The notes below the pieces were generated by a model. It saw only the letters and a program-made list of their open reading frames with translations, was not told the DNA's origin and searched no databases. The position numbers were made by a program, and so were the translations under genes. A DNA stretch of 64,000 nucleotides, taken from JAGLON01 sp041394985 (lineage in GTDB: Bacteria; Zixibacteria; MSB-5A5; GN15; JAAZOE01). The DNA lies in contig JAWLBI010000001.1 in NCBI GenBank assembly GCA_041394985.1, positions 3,720,001 to 3,784,000 on the forward strand. Direction: 5' to 3'. How positions within the stretch are numbered: position 1 is the stretch's first letter; the number at the start of each line of letters is the position of its first letter. Below are positions 26,548 through 35,488 of this stretch, in pieces.

Positions 26548-28650
26548 ATGCGTATTTCAATAATCCTCACATTTTTCTTTATTACTGTTTTTGCCGTTAC
26601 CGGCTCCGGCATTACTCAAAATCAGGATACCATCGCATCAAACCCGATTTCGAAAAATGTCTCGGTCATGATTCTTGATGAATCGCCCGTGCGATTCGAA
26701 CAGACGCCGCAGGCTTTGGATGTGAAACTCTCCGTTATGCCGAGTCCGGACAAAGGCACGCTCGTCAATATCGGCCATGCCCCGGCCCTGAGCAAAGCGA
26801 CGAATGATGAATTCCTCCTGGGGCGCGAACGGCATACCGACACCGCCGGGTATATTGTCTGGCAATATTCGGTCGATACCGGCAAGTCCTGGAGTGGGAA
26901 CGTTATTTTCGGCGTCGATGATATTACACTCCCGGCCCTCGATTATTACGGTTCCGGAACGACTTTTTTCGGTACCTGCGTGTCGCCGACCAGCTTCCTC
27001 TCGGGCGCCGGCGTTCTTCTCTTCGAATTCCAGGATATTACCGATTCGACGACCTGGCTCCCCTGGTGGGTCGACTATTCCGACAACGGCTGGTACGGGA
27101 TGAAACACATCGATATCGCCGCCGACAACAGCCAGCAGACCTGGAACTGGGGTATTAATTCCATCGTGATGAGTATCGACAACGGCGCCTTTGATGTCGT
27201 CGACGCCCCGGTAATTCAGACGCCGCTCAGTTCCACAGCAGTCACGATCAGCTTCTATCCCGACAAAGGCAGCTGCAACACGACCGCAACGACTATCGAT
27301 GCACCGGCAGCCTATGCCTATTCGATTTACGACAGATACAACGCCGACCGCCTGCAATGGGAGCTGTTCACTCGCCGCGACCACTTCGATGACTGGCTCC
27401 AGCCAACCGTCGCGGCAACGATTCGCTTCGATGATTCAACTATCCACACGATCTATCCATCCATCGCCGCGTATGATGATACGATTGTCATCGTTGCCCA
27501 ATCGTATGACGACGCCGCACCGGCCGACCGCAACATTTCCTGCTGGAGCAGCACAACCGGAAATCTTGGCGATTTGACCTATCGAGGCGATATCGCGCTC
27601 TCCATCAGTCCCGATGTAAATCCGAAAATCGACCACATCGAGCATGACAGATATATGTGCACCTATGTCAAGGATCATCAGGTGTTCGCAACCATTACCT
27701 GCGACGGCGGCATCACCTGGTCGGACCCGTATCCGGTCAGCGATGCTCTGGATGAAATCGTCGAAAGTTACAATGCCTTCGATGTGGCCGAGGGAATCGT
27801 CGATATTGCCTGGCAGCAAATAAACGGCACGGATACGGCGATCGCCCTGGGCTTTAATTATGCCTATGATTCCGACACGGATGCCATCTCATTATGCGAT
27901 GACAACTGCCCCAACGATGCCAACAATCTGCAGACCGATTCCGACGGGGATGGTGTCGGGGATGCCTGCGATATCTGTCCCGGCTACGATGATCTTGCCG
28001 ATTTCGATGGTGACACCGTACCCGATAGCTGCGATAATTGCCCGGAAATCGCGAATCTGAATCAAGACGATTTCGACGGTGACGGCATCGGCGACGAATG
28101 CGATACTTGCACAGATAGCGACGGCGACGGCTTTGGCGATCCCGGGTTCGCGGCCAATACCTGCCCGCTCGATAATTGCCCGGATACACCGAATCCGAGT
28201 CAGGCCGACGGCGATGGCGACCTCATCGGTGACGCCTGCGATAACTGCGACGCGGTGGCGAATCCCGGCCAGGAAGATCTCGACGGAGACGGTTTCGGTG
28301 ATGCCTGTGATACCTGCACCGACAGCGACGGCGACGGCTTCGGCGATCCCGGTTTTGCAGCCAATACCTGCGCCGATGACAATTGCCCGTACACGCCGAA
28401 TCCCGGACAGGAAGACGGCGACACCAACGGCGTTGGTGACGCCTGCGAAACCGTCTGCGGAGATGCCAATGCCGATATGAGCGTCAACATCGGCGATGCC
28501 GTTTACCTGATTCAGTATATTTTCAAAGGCGGCCCGGCCCCATATCCGCTGATGAACAGCGACGCCAATTGCGACGGCAACGTCAATATCGGCGACGCCG
28601 TGTATCTGATTCAGTACATTTTCAGCGGCGGCCCCGCCCCCTGCTGTTAA
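26548..28650 (+). CDS. Secreted protein with thrombospondin type-3 repeats and C-terminal dockerin pair
   Basis: 700 residues from ATG 26548, which has GGAGG 7 nt upstream and starts the signal peptide (RISIILTFFFITVFAVTG); the longer frame is discarded. Residues about 30-445 are a beta-rich domain of unknown type (possibly sialidase/BNR-like: TWSDPYPVSDA, YIVWQYSVDTGKSW). Residues about 450-635 are TSP3-type calcium repeats (DSDGDGVGDACDICP and variants). The last 65 residues are two dockerin-like repeats, each with VNIGDAVYLIQYIF and GGPAP, opening with CGD and ending CC. Extracellular, probably calcium-stabilised. Dockerins in cellulosomes bind cohesins; here the pair more likely acts as a surface or sorting module. 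Confidence 0.85.
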   Translation: MRISIILTFFFITVFAVTGSGITQNQDTIASNPISKNVSVMILDESPVRFEQTPQALDVKLSVMPSPDKGTLVNIGHAPALSKATNDEFLLGRERHTDTAGYIVWQYSVDTGKSWSGNVIFGVDDITLPALDYYGSGTTFFGTCVSPTSFLSGAGVLLFEFQDITDSTTWLPWWVDYSDNGWYGMKHIDIAADNSQQTWNWGINSIVMSIDNGAFDVVDAPVIQTPLSSTAVTISFYPDKGSCNTTATTIDAPAAYAYSIYDRYNADRLQWELFTRRDHFDDWLQPTVAATIRFDDSTIHTIYPSIAAYDDTIVIVAQSYDDAAPADRNISCWSSTTGNLGDLTYRGDIALSISPDVNPKIDHIEHDRYMCTYVKDHQVFATITCDGGITWSDPYPVSDALDEIVESYNAFDVAEGIVDIAWQQINGTDTAIALGFNYAYDSDTDAISLCDDNCPNDANNLQTDSDGDGVGDACDICPGYDDLADFDGDTVPDSCDNCPEIANLNQDDFDGDGIGDECDTCTDSDGDGFGDPGFAANTCPLDNCPDTPNPSQADGDGDLIGDACDNCDAVANPGQEDLDGDGFGDACDTCTDSDGDGFGDPGFAANTCADDNCPYTPNPGQEDGDTNGVGDACETVCGDANADMSVNIGDAVYLIQYIFKGGPAPYPLMNSDANCDGNVNIGDAVYLIQYIFSGGPAPCC

Positions 28651-28666
28651 ACAAATAGGACACTGC

Positions 28667-28694
28667 GCAGGGGCAATTCATGAATTGCCCCTGC
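28667..28694. repeat. Perfect 28-nt palindrome
   Basis: Arms GCAGGGGCAATTCA and TGAATTGCCCCTGC with no loop, 17 nt after the TSP3 gene stop. It lacks a following T-run, so it is more likely a dispersed repeat (relative at 12231) than a simple terminator, though it may block transcription. The rest of the gap to 28939 holds the next promoter and leader. Confidence 0.75.
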
Positions 28695-28781
28695 GAAATC
28701 TATTTTAACTTAATCCTAAACAACGACTTAAATATTTTTTTATAGACCGACCCAATCCCCGTTTCCGTTACTAATATGCTG

Positions 28782-28809
28782 TTGCATTAGTGCGTATTTG
28801 TATTATAAT
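28782..28809 (+). promoter_or_regulatory. Promoter of the dockerin protease gene
   Basis: TTGCAT (28782-28787), 16-nt spacer, perfect TATAAT (28804-28809). Leader of roughly 125 nt before the ATG at 28940. Confidence 0.65.
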
Positions 28810-28939
28810 AGGTATCAGGAAGAATATACGTAGCTCCTTCCCCTCGCACTGTATGCGCCCAAAGCATAGGAATGCAGCTACCCATACTATCCTTTGACTA
28901 AAAAATGTCGAAGACCAATTTATGAGCAAGGGGTAATGA

Positions 28940-31876
28940 ATGAAGCTTTTTCAAGTAGTCGGATTTGTGTGTATCGCTTTCCTGCTGGCAAGCACTGCCT
29001 GGTCCCAGGTCAGCGACGGCGGAACCCCCGTCAGTTTTAACAAAAATTTCGCGGCGAGCCTTTCGAGCGACATCCCGACCGAGACGATGGGGTCGATCGA
29101 TGTCGCTGCCTATCTGGCCGAAGATGCCATCGAACAGGCTGAGGGAGATGTCCCGTACCGCTTCGGTGCGCCGTTCGATGTCGATTATTCTCTCGACAAT
29201 TCCGGTATCTGGGAGGAACTCCCCGACGGCGGTCGCCTGTGGCGACTGCGCATCGAGGCTCCCGGCGCCTATTCCATCAACATGATATATCAGACGTACG
29301 ACTTGCCGGTCGGCGCAAAGCTGTATATCTACAACGAACAGCGAGATTTCATCATCGGCGCCTTCACTTCCAAAAACAATAAAGATCACGGCATGTTCGC
29401 CACCCAGCCGGTCAAGGGCGATGTGTCGATTATCGAATACTATGAACCGGCCGACGTTCGCGGGCAGGGCAAAATCATCATTTCCCGCATCGTGCACGCC
29501 TATCGCGATATCTTCGCCTTCTTCGCGGAGAAGGACTACGGTGATGCCGGTTCCTGTAATAACAACGTCAACTGCCCCGTTGGCGACGACTGGCAGGACG
29601 AAAAACGCGGCGTGGCCATGGTACTGCTGTCCAGCGGCACCCGCTGGTGTTCCGGTTCGATGATCAACAACGTCCGGCAGGATATGACCCAGTATTTCCT
29701 CACCGCCAATCACTGTCTGGGCGGCGAGTCCAACTGGATTATCATGTTCAACTACGAATCGCCGGGCTGTACCAACTCGAACGGCCCGACCAATCAAACC
29801 GTCCAGGGTACCATACTTCGCGCGAGTTACTCAACCTCGGATTTCGCACTGGTCGAGTTGCAGGAATCGATCCCCCAATCGTACGGTGTTTATTACAACG
29901 GTTGGTCGGCCATCGATATCGCATCCCAGAATTCCGTCGGCATCCATCACCCGTCCGGAGACATAAAAAAGATTTCCTTCGATAACGATTCGACCACATC
30001 CACCGAATATCTGGGAACGACCTCAGGAACATCCCACTGGCGCATCGGTCAATGGGAGGACGGCACGACCGAAGGCGGAAGTTCCGGTTCCCCGCTGTTC
30101 GACCCGAATCATCGCATCATCGGACAGCTTCATGGCGGATATGCCTCCTGTACCAGCATCACATCCGACTGGTACGGTAAAGTCGCGCGTTCCTGGCTGG
30201 GCGGCGGATCATCTTCGAATCAATTAAAATACTGGCTCGATCCGGATAACACCGGCGCCATGACGCTCAACGGCTGGGATCCATACGGCGGCACGACAAT
30301 CACTCATACGCCGCTCTCCGATACTCGCGACACCGTCACTGATTATACCGTCGTCGCGGACATCGTTTCGGCCGTCGCGCCTCTGCAAACATCCAGTTTA
30401 CTGGTGCATTATAATACCGGTTCAATCTGGTTAACCGAGCAGATGTATCCGACCGGTACGACCGACGAATATTCCGCCGATATCCCGGCTCAGACCGCCG
30501 GCACGACGATTTACTATTACATTACCGCGGCCGATACCGACGGTAATGCCGATACGACTGCTACGTTCGATTTCTTCATCGAATATTCCCCGGAAATCGC
30601 CGTTTCGCCTGCGACCATCGATGAGACCGTTACAAAGGGTGAAACCGGCAATGCGGAGTTTTATATTGCCAATACCGGCACCGGCGATCTGCTCTATGAC
30701 ATCAGTGTCATCCCGGATTTGAACAAATACCTGGCATTCGAGGATCTCCTGAAAAACGGCGACGTCGAACCGGCCAGCCGCTTCTATTCCCGCGAATTCG
30801 ATGAATACGTCGATGCCAAAGGCAGCATCGAGCATCCGGTCGGTTTTGCCGTCGACAAAAACGCCGGCGGCCCGAACGGCTACGGTTATTTCTGGATGGA
30901 TTCCGATGAAACCAACGGACCGGCCTTCAATTGGGTCGATATCTCCGGCACCGGTACCGATGTTGCCGCCGGACTGGATGATGATAATTTCATCGGCCCG
31001 TATCCGATCGGTTTCTCCTTCCCCTACAACGGCGATTTCTATACCCAGTTCTATATCGGATCAAACGGCATCATCGGTTTCGATACCGCGCAAATGAAGT
31101 CGCGCGCCAAAGTATCGATTCCCAACTCAGCGACACCGAATAATATCATCGCCTGGTTGTGGGATGACCTGGATATCACCGATGCCGATAACCCGAATGC
31201 GGCCGTATACTATGAATCGGATGGCTCACAACTGGTCGTCCAGTTTGTCGACTATCCCGAATATCGGGCCGATGCGGGCGATGTCGTCACGGCGGAAGTG
31301 ATCCTTTCGGCTGACGGCTCAATCACACTTCAGTATCTCGATATCGCATCAGGCTTTGATACCCAGAGCTGCACAGTAGGCATCGAGGACAGTACCGGGG
31401 CGGATGGTCTTGAGGTAGCTTATTTGACTTCGTACCTGAAGAACAATCTGGCAATCAAGTTCTTCATGCCGTATCAGTGGCTGGCTCTCGACACCTATTC
31501 GGGTTCGATTCCTTCGGGTGCAGCCGACACGGTCTCCTGTACACTGCTGACGGATGAACTCGAGGCCGGTTTCCACACCGCGACCGTGCTGATAAACAGC
31601 AATGATGTCGACGGTGGAGGCGCCGAACAGGTTCTGGTTACGATGGAAGTCACCGACGGTCCGCAGTATCTCTGCGGCGATGCCAACGGCGACACAAGCA
31701 TTAATGTGGCCGATGCGGTATATATCGTCAATTATGTATTCAAAGGCGGTCCGGCTCCAATCCCGGTCGAGGCCGGCGATGCCAACTGTGATACGTCGAT
31801 GAATATCGGAGATGCCGTTTACCTGGTAAATTATATCTTCAGAGGCGGCGCGGCCCCTTGCGCGAGCTGCCCGTAA
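28940..31876 (+). CDS. Secreted trypsin-like serine protease (lysyl-endopeptidase type) with dockerin pair
   Basis: 978 residues. Signal peptide 1-22. The protease domain (about 220-430) has all three catalytic residues: His258 in FLTANHC, Asp301 in TSDFALVEL and Ser382 in GGSSGSPLF. It also has paired cysteines around the site (CSGSM, NHC, TSCTS-like), as in Lysobacter/Achromobacter lysyl endopeptidases. An N-terminal beta region (YQTYDLPVGAKLYIYNEQ) is typical of this secreted group. Residues about 435-540 are an Ig-like/CBM-type domain, and about 640-900 a beta-rich region (IGFSFPYNGDFYTQFYIGSN) often found at the C terminus of bacterial extracellular proteases. The end is a dockerin pair beginning CGDANGD and finishing CASCP. 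Extracellular proteolysis is inferred; substrate unknown. Confidence 0.88.
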   Translation: MKLFQVVGFVCIAFLLASTAWSQVSDGGTPVSFNKNFAASLSSDIPTETMGSIDVAAYLAEDAIEQAEGDVPYRFGAPFDVDYSLDNSGIWEELPDGGRLWRLRIEAPGAYSINMIYQTYDLPVGAKLYIYNEQRDFIIGAFTSKNNKDHGMFATQPVKGDVSIIEYYEPADVRGQGKIIISRIVHAYRDIFAFFAEKDYGDAGSCNNNVNCPVGDDWQDEKRGVAMVLLSSGTRWCSGSMINNVRQDMTQYFLTANHCLGGESNWIIMFNYESPGCTNSNGPTNQTVQGTILRASYSTSDFALVELQESIPQSYGVYYNGWSAIDIASQNSVGIHHPSGDIKKISFDNDSTTSTEYLGTTSGTSHWRIGQWEDGTTEGGSSGSPLFDPNHRIIGQLHGGYASCTSITSDWYGKVARSWLGGGSSSNQLKYWLDPDNTGAMTLNGWDPYGGTTITHTPLSDTRDTVTDYTVVADIVSAVAPLQTSSLLVHYNTGSIWLTEQMYPTGTTDEYSADIPAQTAGTTIYYYITAADTDGNADTTATFDFFIEYSPEIAVSPATIDETVTKGETGNAEFYIANTGTGDLLYDISVIPDLNKYLAFEDLLKNGDVEPASRFYSREFDEYVDAKGSIEHPVGFAVDKNAGGPNGYGYFWMDSDETNGPAFNWVDISGTGTDVAAGLDDDNFIGPYPIGFSFPYNGDFYTQFYIGSNGIIGFDTAQMKSRAKVSIPNSATPNNIIAWLWDDLDITDADNPNAAVYYESDGSQLVVQFVDYPEYRADAGDVVTAEVILSADGSITLQYLDIASGFDTQSCTVGIEDSTGADGLEVAYLTSYLKNNLAIKFFMPYQWLALDTYSGSIPSGAADTVSCTLLTDELEAGFHTATVLINSNDVDGGGAEQVLVTMEVTDGPQYLCGDANGDTSINVADAVYIVNYVFKGGPAPIPVEAGDANCDTSMNIGDAVYLVNYIFRGGAAPCASCP

Positions 31877-31899
31877 TCGAAGATTTCAATCTGAGTAAT

Positions 31900-31934
31900 A
31901 AAAACCGCTCCTTATCATAGGGAGCGGTTTTTTA
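31900..31934 (+). terminator. Terminator after the protease gene
   Basis: Arms AAAAACCGCTCC (31900-31911) and GGAGCGGTTTTT (31921-31932), loop about 9 nt, T6. Works for the plus strand, 24 nt past the stop. Confidence 0.9.
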
Positions 31935-31961
31935 TTGGGTGGAGTACTGTCATCGCATTAA

Positions 31962-31994
31962 CAAAAGCCGCTCCCGAGGATAAGGGAGCGGCTT
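31962..31994 (-). terminator. Terminator after the beta-propeller dockerin gene
   Basis: Minus strand AAGCCGCTCCC (31994-31984), 8-nt loop, GGGAGCGGCTT then TT. Nearly the same stem as the one at 31900, so the two convergent genes end in a pair of related hairpins. Confidence 0.75.
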
Positions 31995-32158
31995 CAGGTG
32001 ATGCAGCAAGGCTGCATAGATAGGGATAATACCCCGGACCCCGAGGTGGTTTTCGGGATCCGGTTTCAGAAAGCGCAAGAAGTCAGCCGTATGTCGGCGT
32101 CTGCCGCAGGGCAACCAATGAGGTGTTACTCAGAGAAAAGAGATACTTCACTGTTTTA
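31995..32158. other. Structured 3' untranslated region between convergent genes
   Basis: Two more stems: ATGCAGC-AAG-GCTGCAT (32001-32017) and CCGGACCCCGA/TCGGGATCCGG (32034-32063, one mismatch). If the gene ending at 32159 reads to the terminator at 31962, these stems form its structured 3' tail. I do not recognise an RNA family. Confidence 0.4.
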
Positions 32159-34789
32159 TCAATCGCATTGAGGCGCCGGGCCTCCCTTGAAAATATAGTT
32201 TATCAGGTAAACGGCATCACCAATATTGCAGTTGTCGTCACCATTCGTGTCACCTGCGGCAATCGGATCGGGCGCGGGTCCGCCGTTGAAAATGTAATTC
32301 ACGAGATACACGGCATCGCCGATATTACAGCTGCCGTCGCCGCTGCAATCGCCGCAGATATAGGCAGGCACCAGATAGAACGAGGTGGCCTCGGTCCACG
32401 CACCATCCTCGAATACATCGGAACAGCGGGCCTGCCAGTAGTACGTTGCATATTCGGTCAGGCTCGCCGTCGCCTGCATAAACGTCGTGTCGCCAGTGCC
32501 GGGGGCGAAACCGCTCAGTTCTTCTATTAAACTTGTCAGTTCGGCATCCGCATACAAACGGAAGCCGTATGTCAGATCACTTCCCTCGGCATCGCTCATC
32601 GTCATCACACCGAATAAAGGCGGATTGACATCGAACTCCTCACCTCCGGACGGAGTCGCACCGCTCGGAGTCGGAATGGAATTCATATGAAATACATCGC
32701 TCTCCCAATTCGACCACAACAGGCCGTTGGACAGGCGTACGCGCACAAAACAATCCTGCCCGTCACTCAATGATGTACCGGCATACTCGACCGATGCATC
32801 GGACGATGTGACCGTACCGCTCTCCCATAAATCAATTGATGAAAAACCGGCATCACTGGAAACCTGTACCTGATACGCCTGCTGAGGATTACTGCCTTCA
32901 TCATAATACGTCCATGAAAACAGCGGCGTATGATCGGTCATACTCATGACATCGCCCGGAGCAATGGACAACAGCGAGGCCTCCGGCGCATCGGCCGGCC
33001 AGGTATACCCGAAGAAATCGAATATGCGACGGAAGACCTCATAGCGATTAATCCATCGAGGATCGCCAATTCCGATTGCCTCCGCCCCGAATCCGAAAAA
33101 GACCAGTTTATACGTTCCCGAATACGTCAGACCCGCGACATTGGATGTTCCCGCATACGTAAATTCGGGGACGCCGCCGTTGACAACGGCCAGATGGTCG
33201 CAATTCGTCTGATTGTTGGCGCCGCTGGTACCGTAAATAATCATCGAATCGGCGCTCGATGCGATTGTCCCGCCGTCGACGCCTGCCAACAGGGGGACAT
33301 AATCGGCCAGCACTTCCGTGCTGTGCAGATAATCCGCCATGAAGGTCGGATTGATTAGTCCCGTAATGGCGCCGATCCCCTGTCCGGTCAGGAAGAGATT
33401 TCCACCACCGTCAAGATAACCCTGGATGGCATCAAAATCCCGCTGTTCGAAAGGCAGGCGGTCATCACCGGTGAACCAGACGACTATGTCGAATTTATTC
33501 AAATCACTGGAGTCCGGCTCGACGCCGCCCACCGCCGGCGGCGACGTCCAGACCGAGCACGGCACCCGGAATTCGTCGAAACACTGCAAATAATAATTCT
33601 CGATATTGTCGCCGTTATCATCATCGATCAGCAGAATATTGGGGCGCCCGATGTGGATGTATGCAGTATCCTGGGCCGTTTTCGCGCCGCCATTCCCGGA
33701 AACGGAAATGACAAGTTCATCGATGCGCGGATTAAACGGATCGGGCACGGTAAAGACGAGCGGCGAGGAGGAATTATCAGTCTTTCCCAGCATCGGGATC
33801 GATGCGATCGTAACAATATCGTTGCTTAGAGTTAAGGATTGATCGTCGAACGCGAACGATATTTCGACATCGGTGATGCTTTGGTATGACGTGTTGAATA
33901 TCTCGCAGTATAGTTCGATTGTTTCACCGGCCTCAATGAGCCCGTTTCCGTTGCCGTAGGTAACATCATCATAGTGCACTTCTCCGATACCGAAGCCGCC
34001 GATGTCAGACACGATTGTCAGTTTATAGGCATCGGCCTCAGGGACGGCAAGTTTTAAGTCATCGCGATTAAAGTCAATACCGGCAGGACCGTTGAAGCCG
34101 TCGGCGATTAACATAGGCGGATTCGTAAACGTCGAGTCATATCGCCACACCTGACCTGCCGCATAGCAGGTCACATATGTATTACCATACTGGTCCATGG
34201 TCACACCATCCATCCAACCGAACGGAGTAACGACCAATTGCGTTACGGTACCGGATATCGGGTCGACCGAAAGGATGGGCGCCTGATCAGCCCAGGGCAC
34301 GGCGAGAATGCGGTGGTGCGACGCATCGAAAAATATATCCTGAGTTCTCAATGGCAAATCTGCCAGTACGAAATAGCTGCTGTCCGTTGGGTCGATTTTA
34401 AAAAGCGTTCCGTTGACGGACTCGACCGCATAGACGAATCCGGACGTATCGGCGGTCATACCGTCAAGCTGCAATATACCTCCGATTCCGACGCTGCATA
34501 CGGTCGCACCGGTCTCCAGATCGAATGCCTTGACCGACTTGCCGCAACTGGAATACAACAAGTCACCGACGACGACATTGCCCATCGCCGTAGCATGACC
34601 TTCCGAAAAGACTGTTTTATATCCAGTGGTATCAATTGCAATGATTTTTCCGCTGGCCCAGCAGGATACGAGATACCGGTGATATGCGGAATCCCAGGCA
34701 ACGCTCTCCGGACCGAGAAGATTAACCTGCGCGAATATTTGCGGCACAAACAGACACACGAATAGAACGAGCAATAAAAGCCGGTACAT
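32159..34789 (-). CDS. Secreted beta-propeller protein with dockerin pair
   Basis: 876 residues from ATG 34789, which follows AAGGAGGGAG and starts a signal peptide (YRLLLLVLFVCLFVPQIFAQ); the frame extends 21 codons further but without a ribosome site. Residues about 22-290 carry propeller-like repeats (PESVAWDSAYHRYLVSCWAS, DGMTADTSGFVYAVE, DGVTMDQYGNTYVTCY) like SMP-30/gluconolactonase-type or NHL sensors. Residues 290-400 resemble a CARDB-like domain (NGNGLIEAGETIELYCEIFN). A Rossmann-like segment about 400-620 (PNILLIDDDNGDN, LNKFDIVVWFTGDD) follows. Fibronectin-like strands come next and then the dockerin pair starting CGDCSGDG and ending PAPQCD. Extracellular; binding or scaffold role inferred. 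Confidence 0.83.
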   Translation of the reverse strand: MYRLLLLVLFVCLFVPQIFAQVNLLGPESVAWDSAYHRYLVSCWASGKIIAIDTTGYKTVFSEGHATAMGNVVVGDLLYSSCGKSVKAFDLETGATVCSVGIGGILQLDGMTADTSGFVYAVESVNGTLFKIDPTDSSYFVLADLPLRTQDIFFDASHHRILAVPWADQAPILSVDPISGTVTQLVVTPFGWMDGVTMDQYGNTYVTCYAAGQVWRYDSTFTNPPMLIADGFNGPAGIDFNRDDLKLAVPEADAYKLTIVSDIGGFGIGEVHYDDVTYGNGNGLIEAGETIELYCEIFNTSYQSITDVEISFAFDDQSLTLSNDIVTIASIPMLGKTDNSSSPLVFTVPDPFNPRIDELVISVSGNGGAKTAQDTAYIHIGRPNILLIDDDNGDNIENYYLQCFDEFRVPCSVWTSPPAVGGVEPDSSDLNKFDIVVWFTGDDRLPFEQRDFDAIQGYLDGGGNLFLTGQGIGAITGLINPTFMADYLHSTEVLADYVPLLAGVDGGTIASSADSMIIYGTSGANNQTNCDHLAVVNGGVPEFTYAGTSNVAGLTYSGTYKLVFFGFGAEAIGIGDPRWINRYEVFRRIFDFFGYTWPADAPEASLLSIAPGDVMSMTDHTPLFSWTYYDEGSNPQQAYQVQVSSDAGFSSIDLWESGTVTSSDASVEYAGTSLSDGQDCFVRVRLSNGLLWSNWESDVFHMNSIPTPSGATPSGGEEFDVNPPLFGVMTMSDAEGSDLTYGFRLYADAELTSLIEELSGFAPGTGDTTFMQATASLTEYATYYWQARCSDVFEDGAWTEATSFYLVPAYICGDCSGDGSCNIGDAVYLVNYIFNGGPAPDPIAAGDTNGDDNCNIGDAVYLINYIFKGGPAPQCD

Positions 34790-34811
34790 TGGCTCCCTCC
34801 TTGCAATGATG

Positions 34812-34840
34812 AGTATACTTGCTGACACAAACAGGTTGAA
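34812..34840 (-). promoter_or_regulatory. Promoter of the beta-propeller dockerin gene
   Basis: Minus strand TTCAAC (34840-34835), 17-nt spacer, TATACT (34817-34812), 22 nt before the start codon. Confidence 0.5.
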
Positions 34841-34899
34841 TGCCGCGGTCAATCCTTACAATTATCCGACAAAAATTCCTGTCCGCATGAAAACAATCT

Positions 34900-34927
34900 T
34901 TGAAATCCGGAGCAGACCATATATGTT
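34900..34927 (+). promoter_or_regulatory. Promoter of the ECF sigma factor gene
   Basis: TTGAAA (34900-34905), 16-nt spacer, TATGTT (34922-34927), 24 nt before the TTG start. It looks like a housekeeping-sigma promoter rather than an ECF one. Confidence 0.45.
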
Positions 34928-34951
34928 AGAGCGAGTGGGAGAAAACCGAAC

Positions 34952-35488
34952 TTGACCATAAACGAGCTTTATCAGGCAGTCTTAAACGGCGAATCCTCCG
35001 CTGAGGAACGGATGTACGGGCAATTATCTGTAAGCTTCCGGCTGTTCGTTCAACACAGGATTTGGATAGAGGAGGACCGTGAAGAAATCGTTCAGGATGC
35101 CCTGGTAACGATTATGCAAAAATATAAGTCACTGACGATAGAGACGAGTTTTTCCGCCTGGGCTTATATGGTACTGAAGAATAAAATGCTCGATTATTTC
35201 AAGACTCGGAAGTTGCACGCCGCAAAGATGGATCAATACCAGCGCGAAAACCCCGGCGGTGTCTGGGAACCGGACCCCGAACTACAGGCCAAACTGAAGG
35301 ACTGCTTTACGCGGATTCACAGACTCCATGACCGCCATGCCCGCGTCCTTAACCTGCATTACCAGGGGTATACGACGGACGAAATCTGCTCCCGGATGAA
35401 TATTTCGCAGAGTAATCTCTATGTTATTTTGTCGCGGGCGCGGAAAATGCTGGAGTTGTGCCTTCGGGAAGGGGATATCGAACCATGA
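34952..35488 (+). CDS. ECF-type RNA polymerase sigma factor
   Basis: 178 residues beginning at TTG 34952. Region 2 is visible (EEIVQDALVTIMQKYKSL and WAYMVLKNKMLDYFKTRK). Region 4 is a helix-turn-helix (HARVLNLHYQGYTTDEICSR then SQSNLYVILSRARKMLE). There is no region 1.1 or region 3, as expected for the ECF class. The stop overlaps the start of the anti-sigma fusion by 4 nt (ATGA), so the pair is co-translated. It directs polymerase to a regulon not visible here; the nearby dockerin genes have ordinary -35/-10 boxes. Confidence 0.88.
   Translation: MTINELYQAVLNGESSAEERMYGQLSVSFRLFVQHRIWIEEDREEIVQDALVTIMQKYKSLTIETSFSAWAYMVLKNKMLDYFKTRKLHAAKMDQYQRENPGGVWEPDPELQAKLKDCFTRIHRLHDRHARVLNLHYQGYTTDEICSRMNISQSNLYVILSRARKMLELCLREGDIEP

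Noticed and set aside
28898..29797. 299-codon minus-strand frame opposite the protease gene
   Set aside because: Antisense to clear protease coding sequence with signal peptide and ribosome context on the other strand.
32064..32158. GEMM/cyclic-di-GMP-like riboswitch (GCAGGGCAACCAATGAGG)
   Set aside because: Only a short resemblance to the GGGCAAACC box; the receptor's second conserved stem is absent and the region follows genes rather than preceding one.
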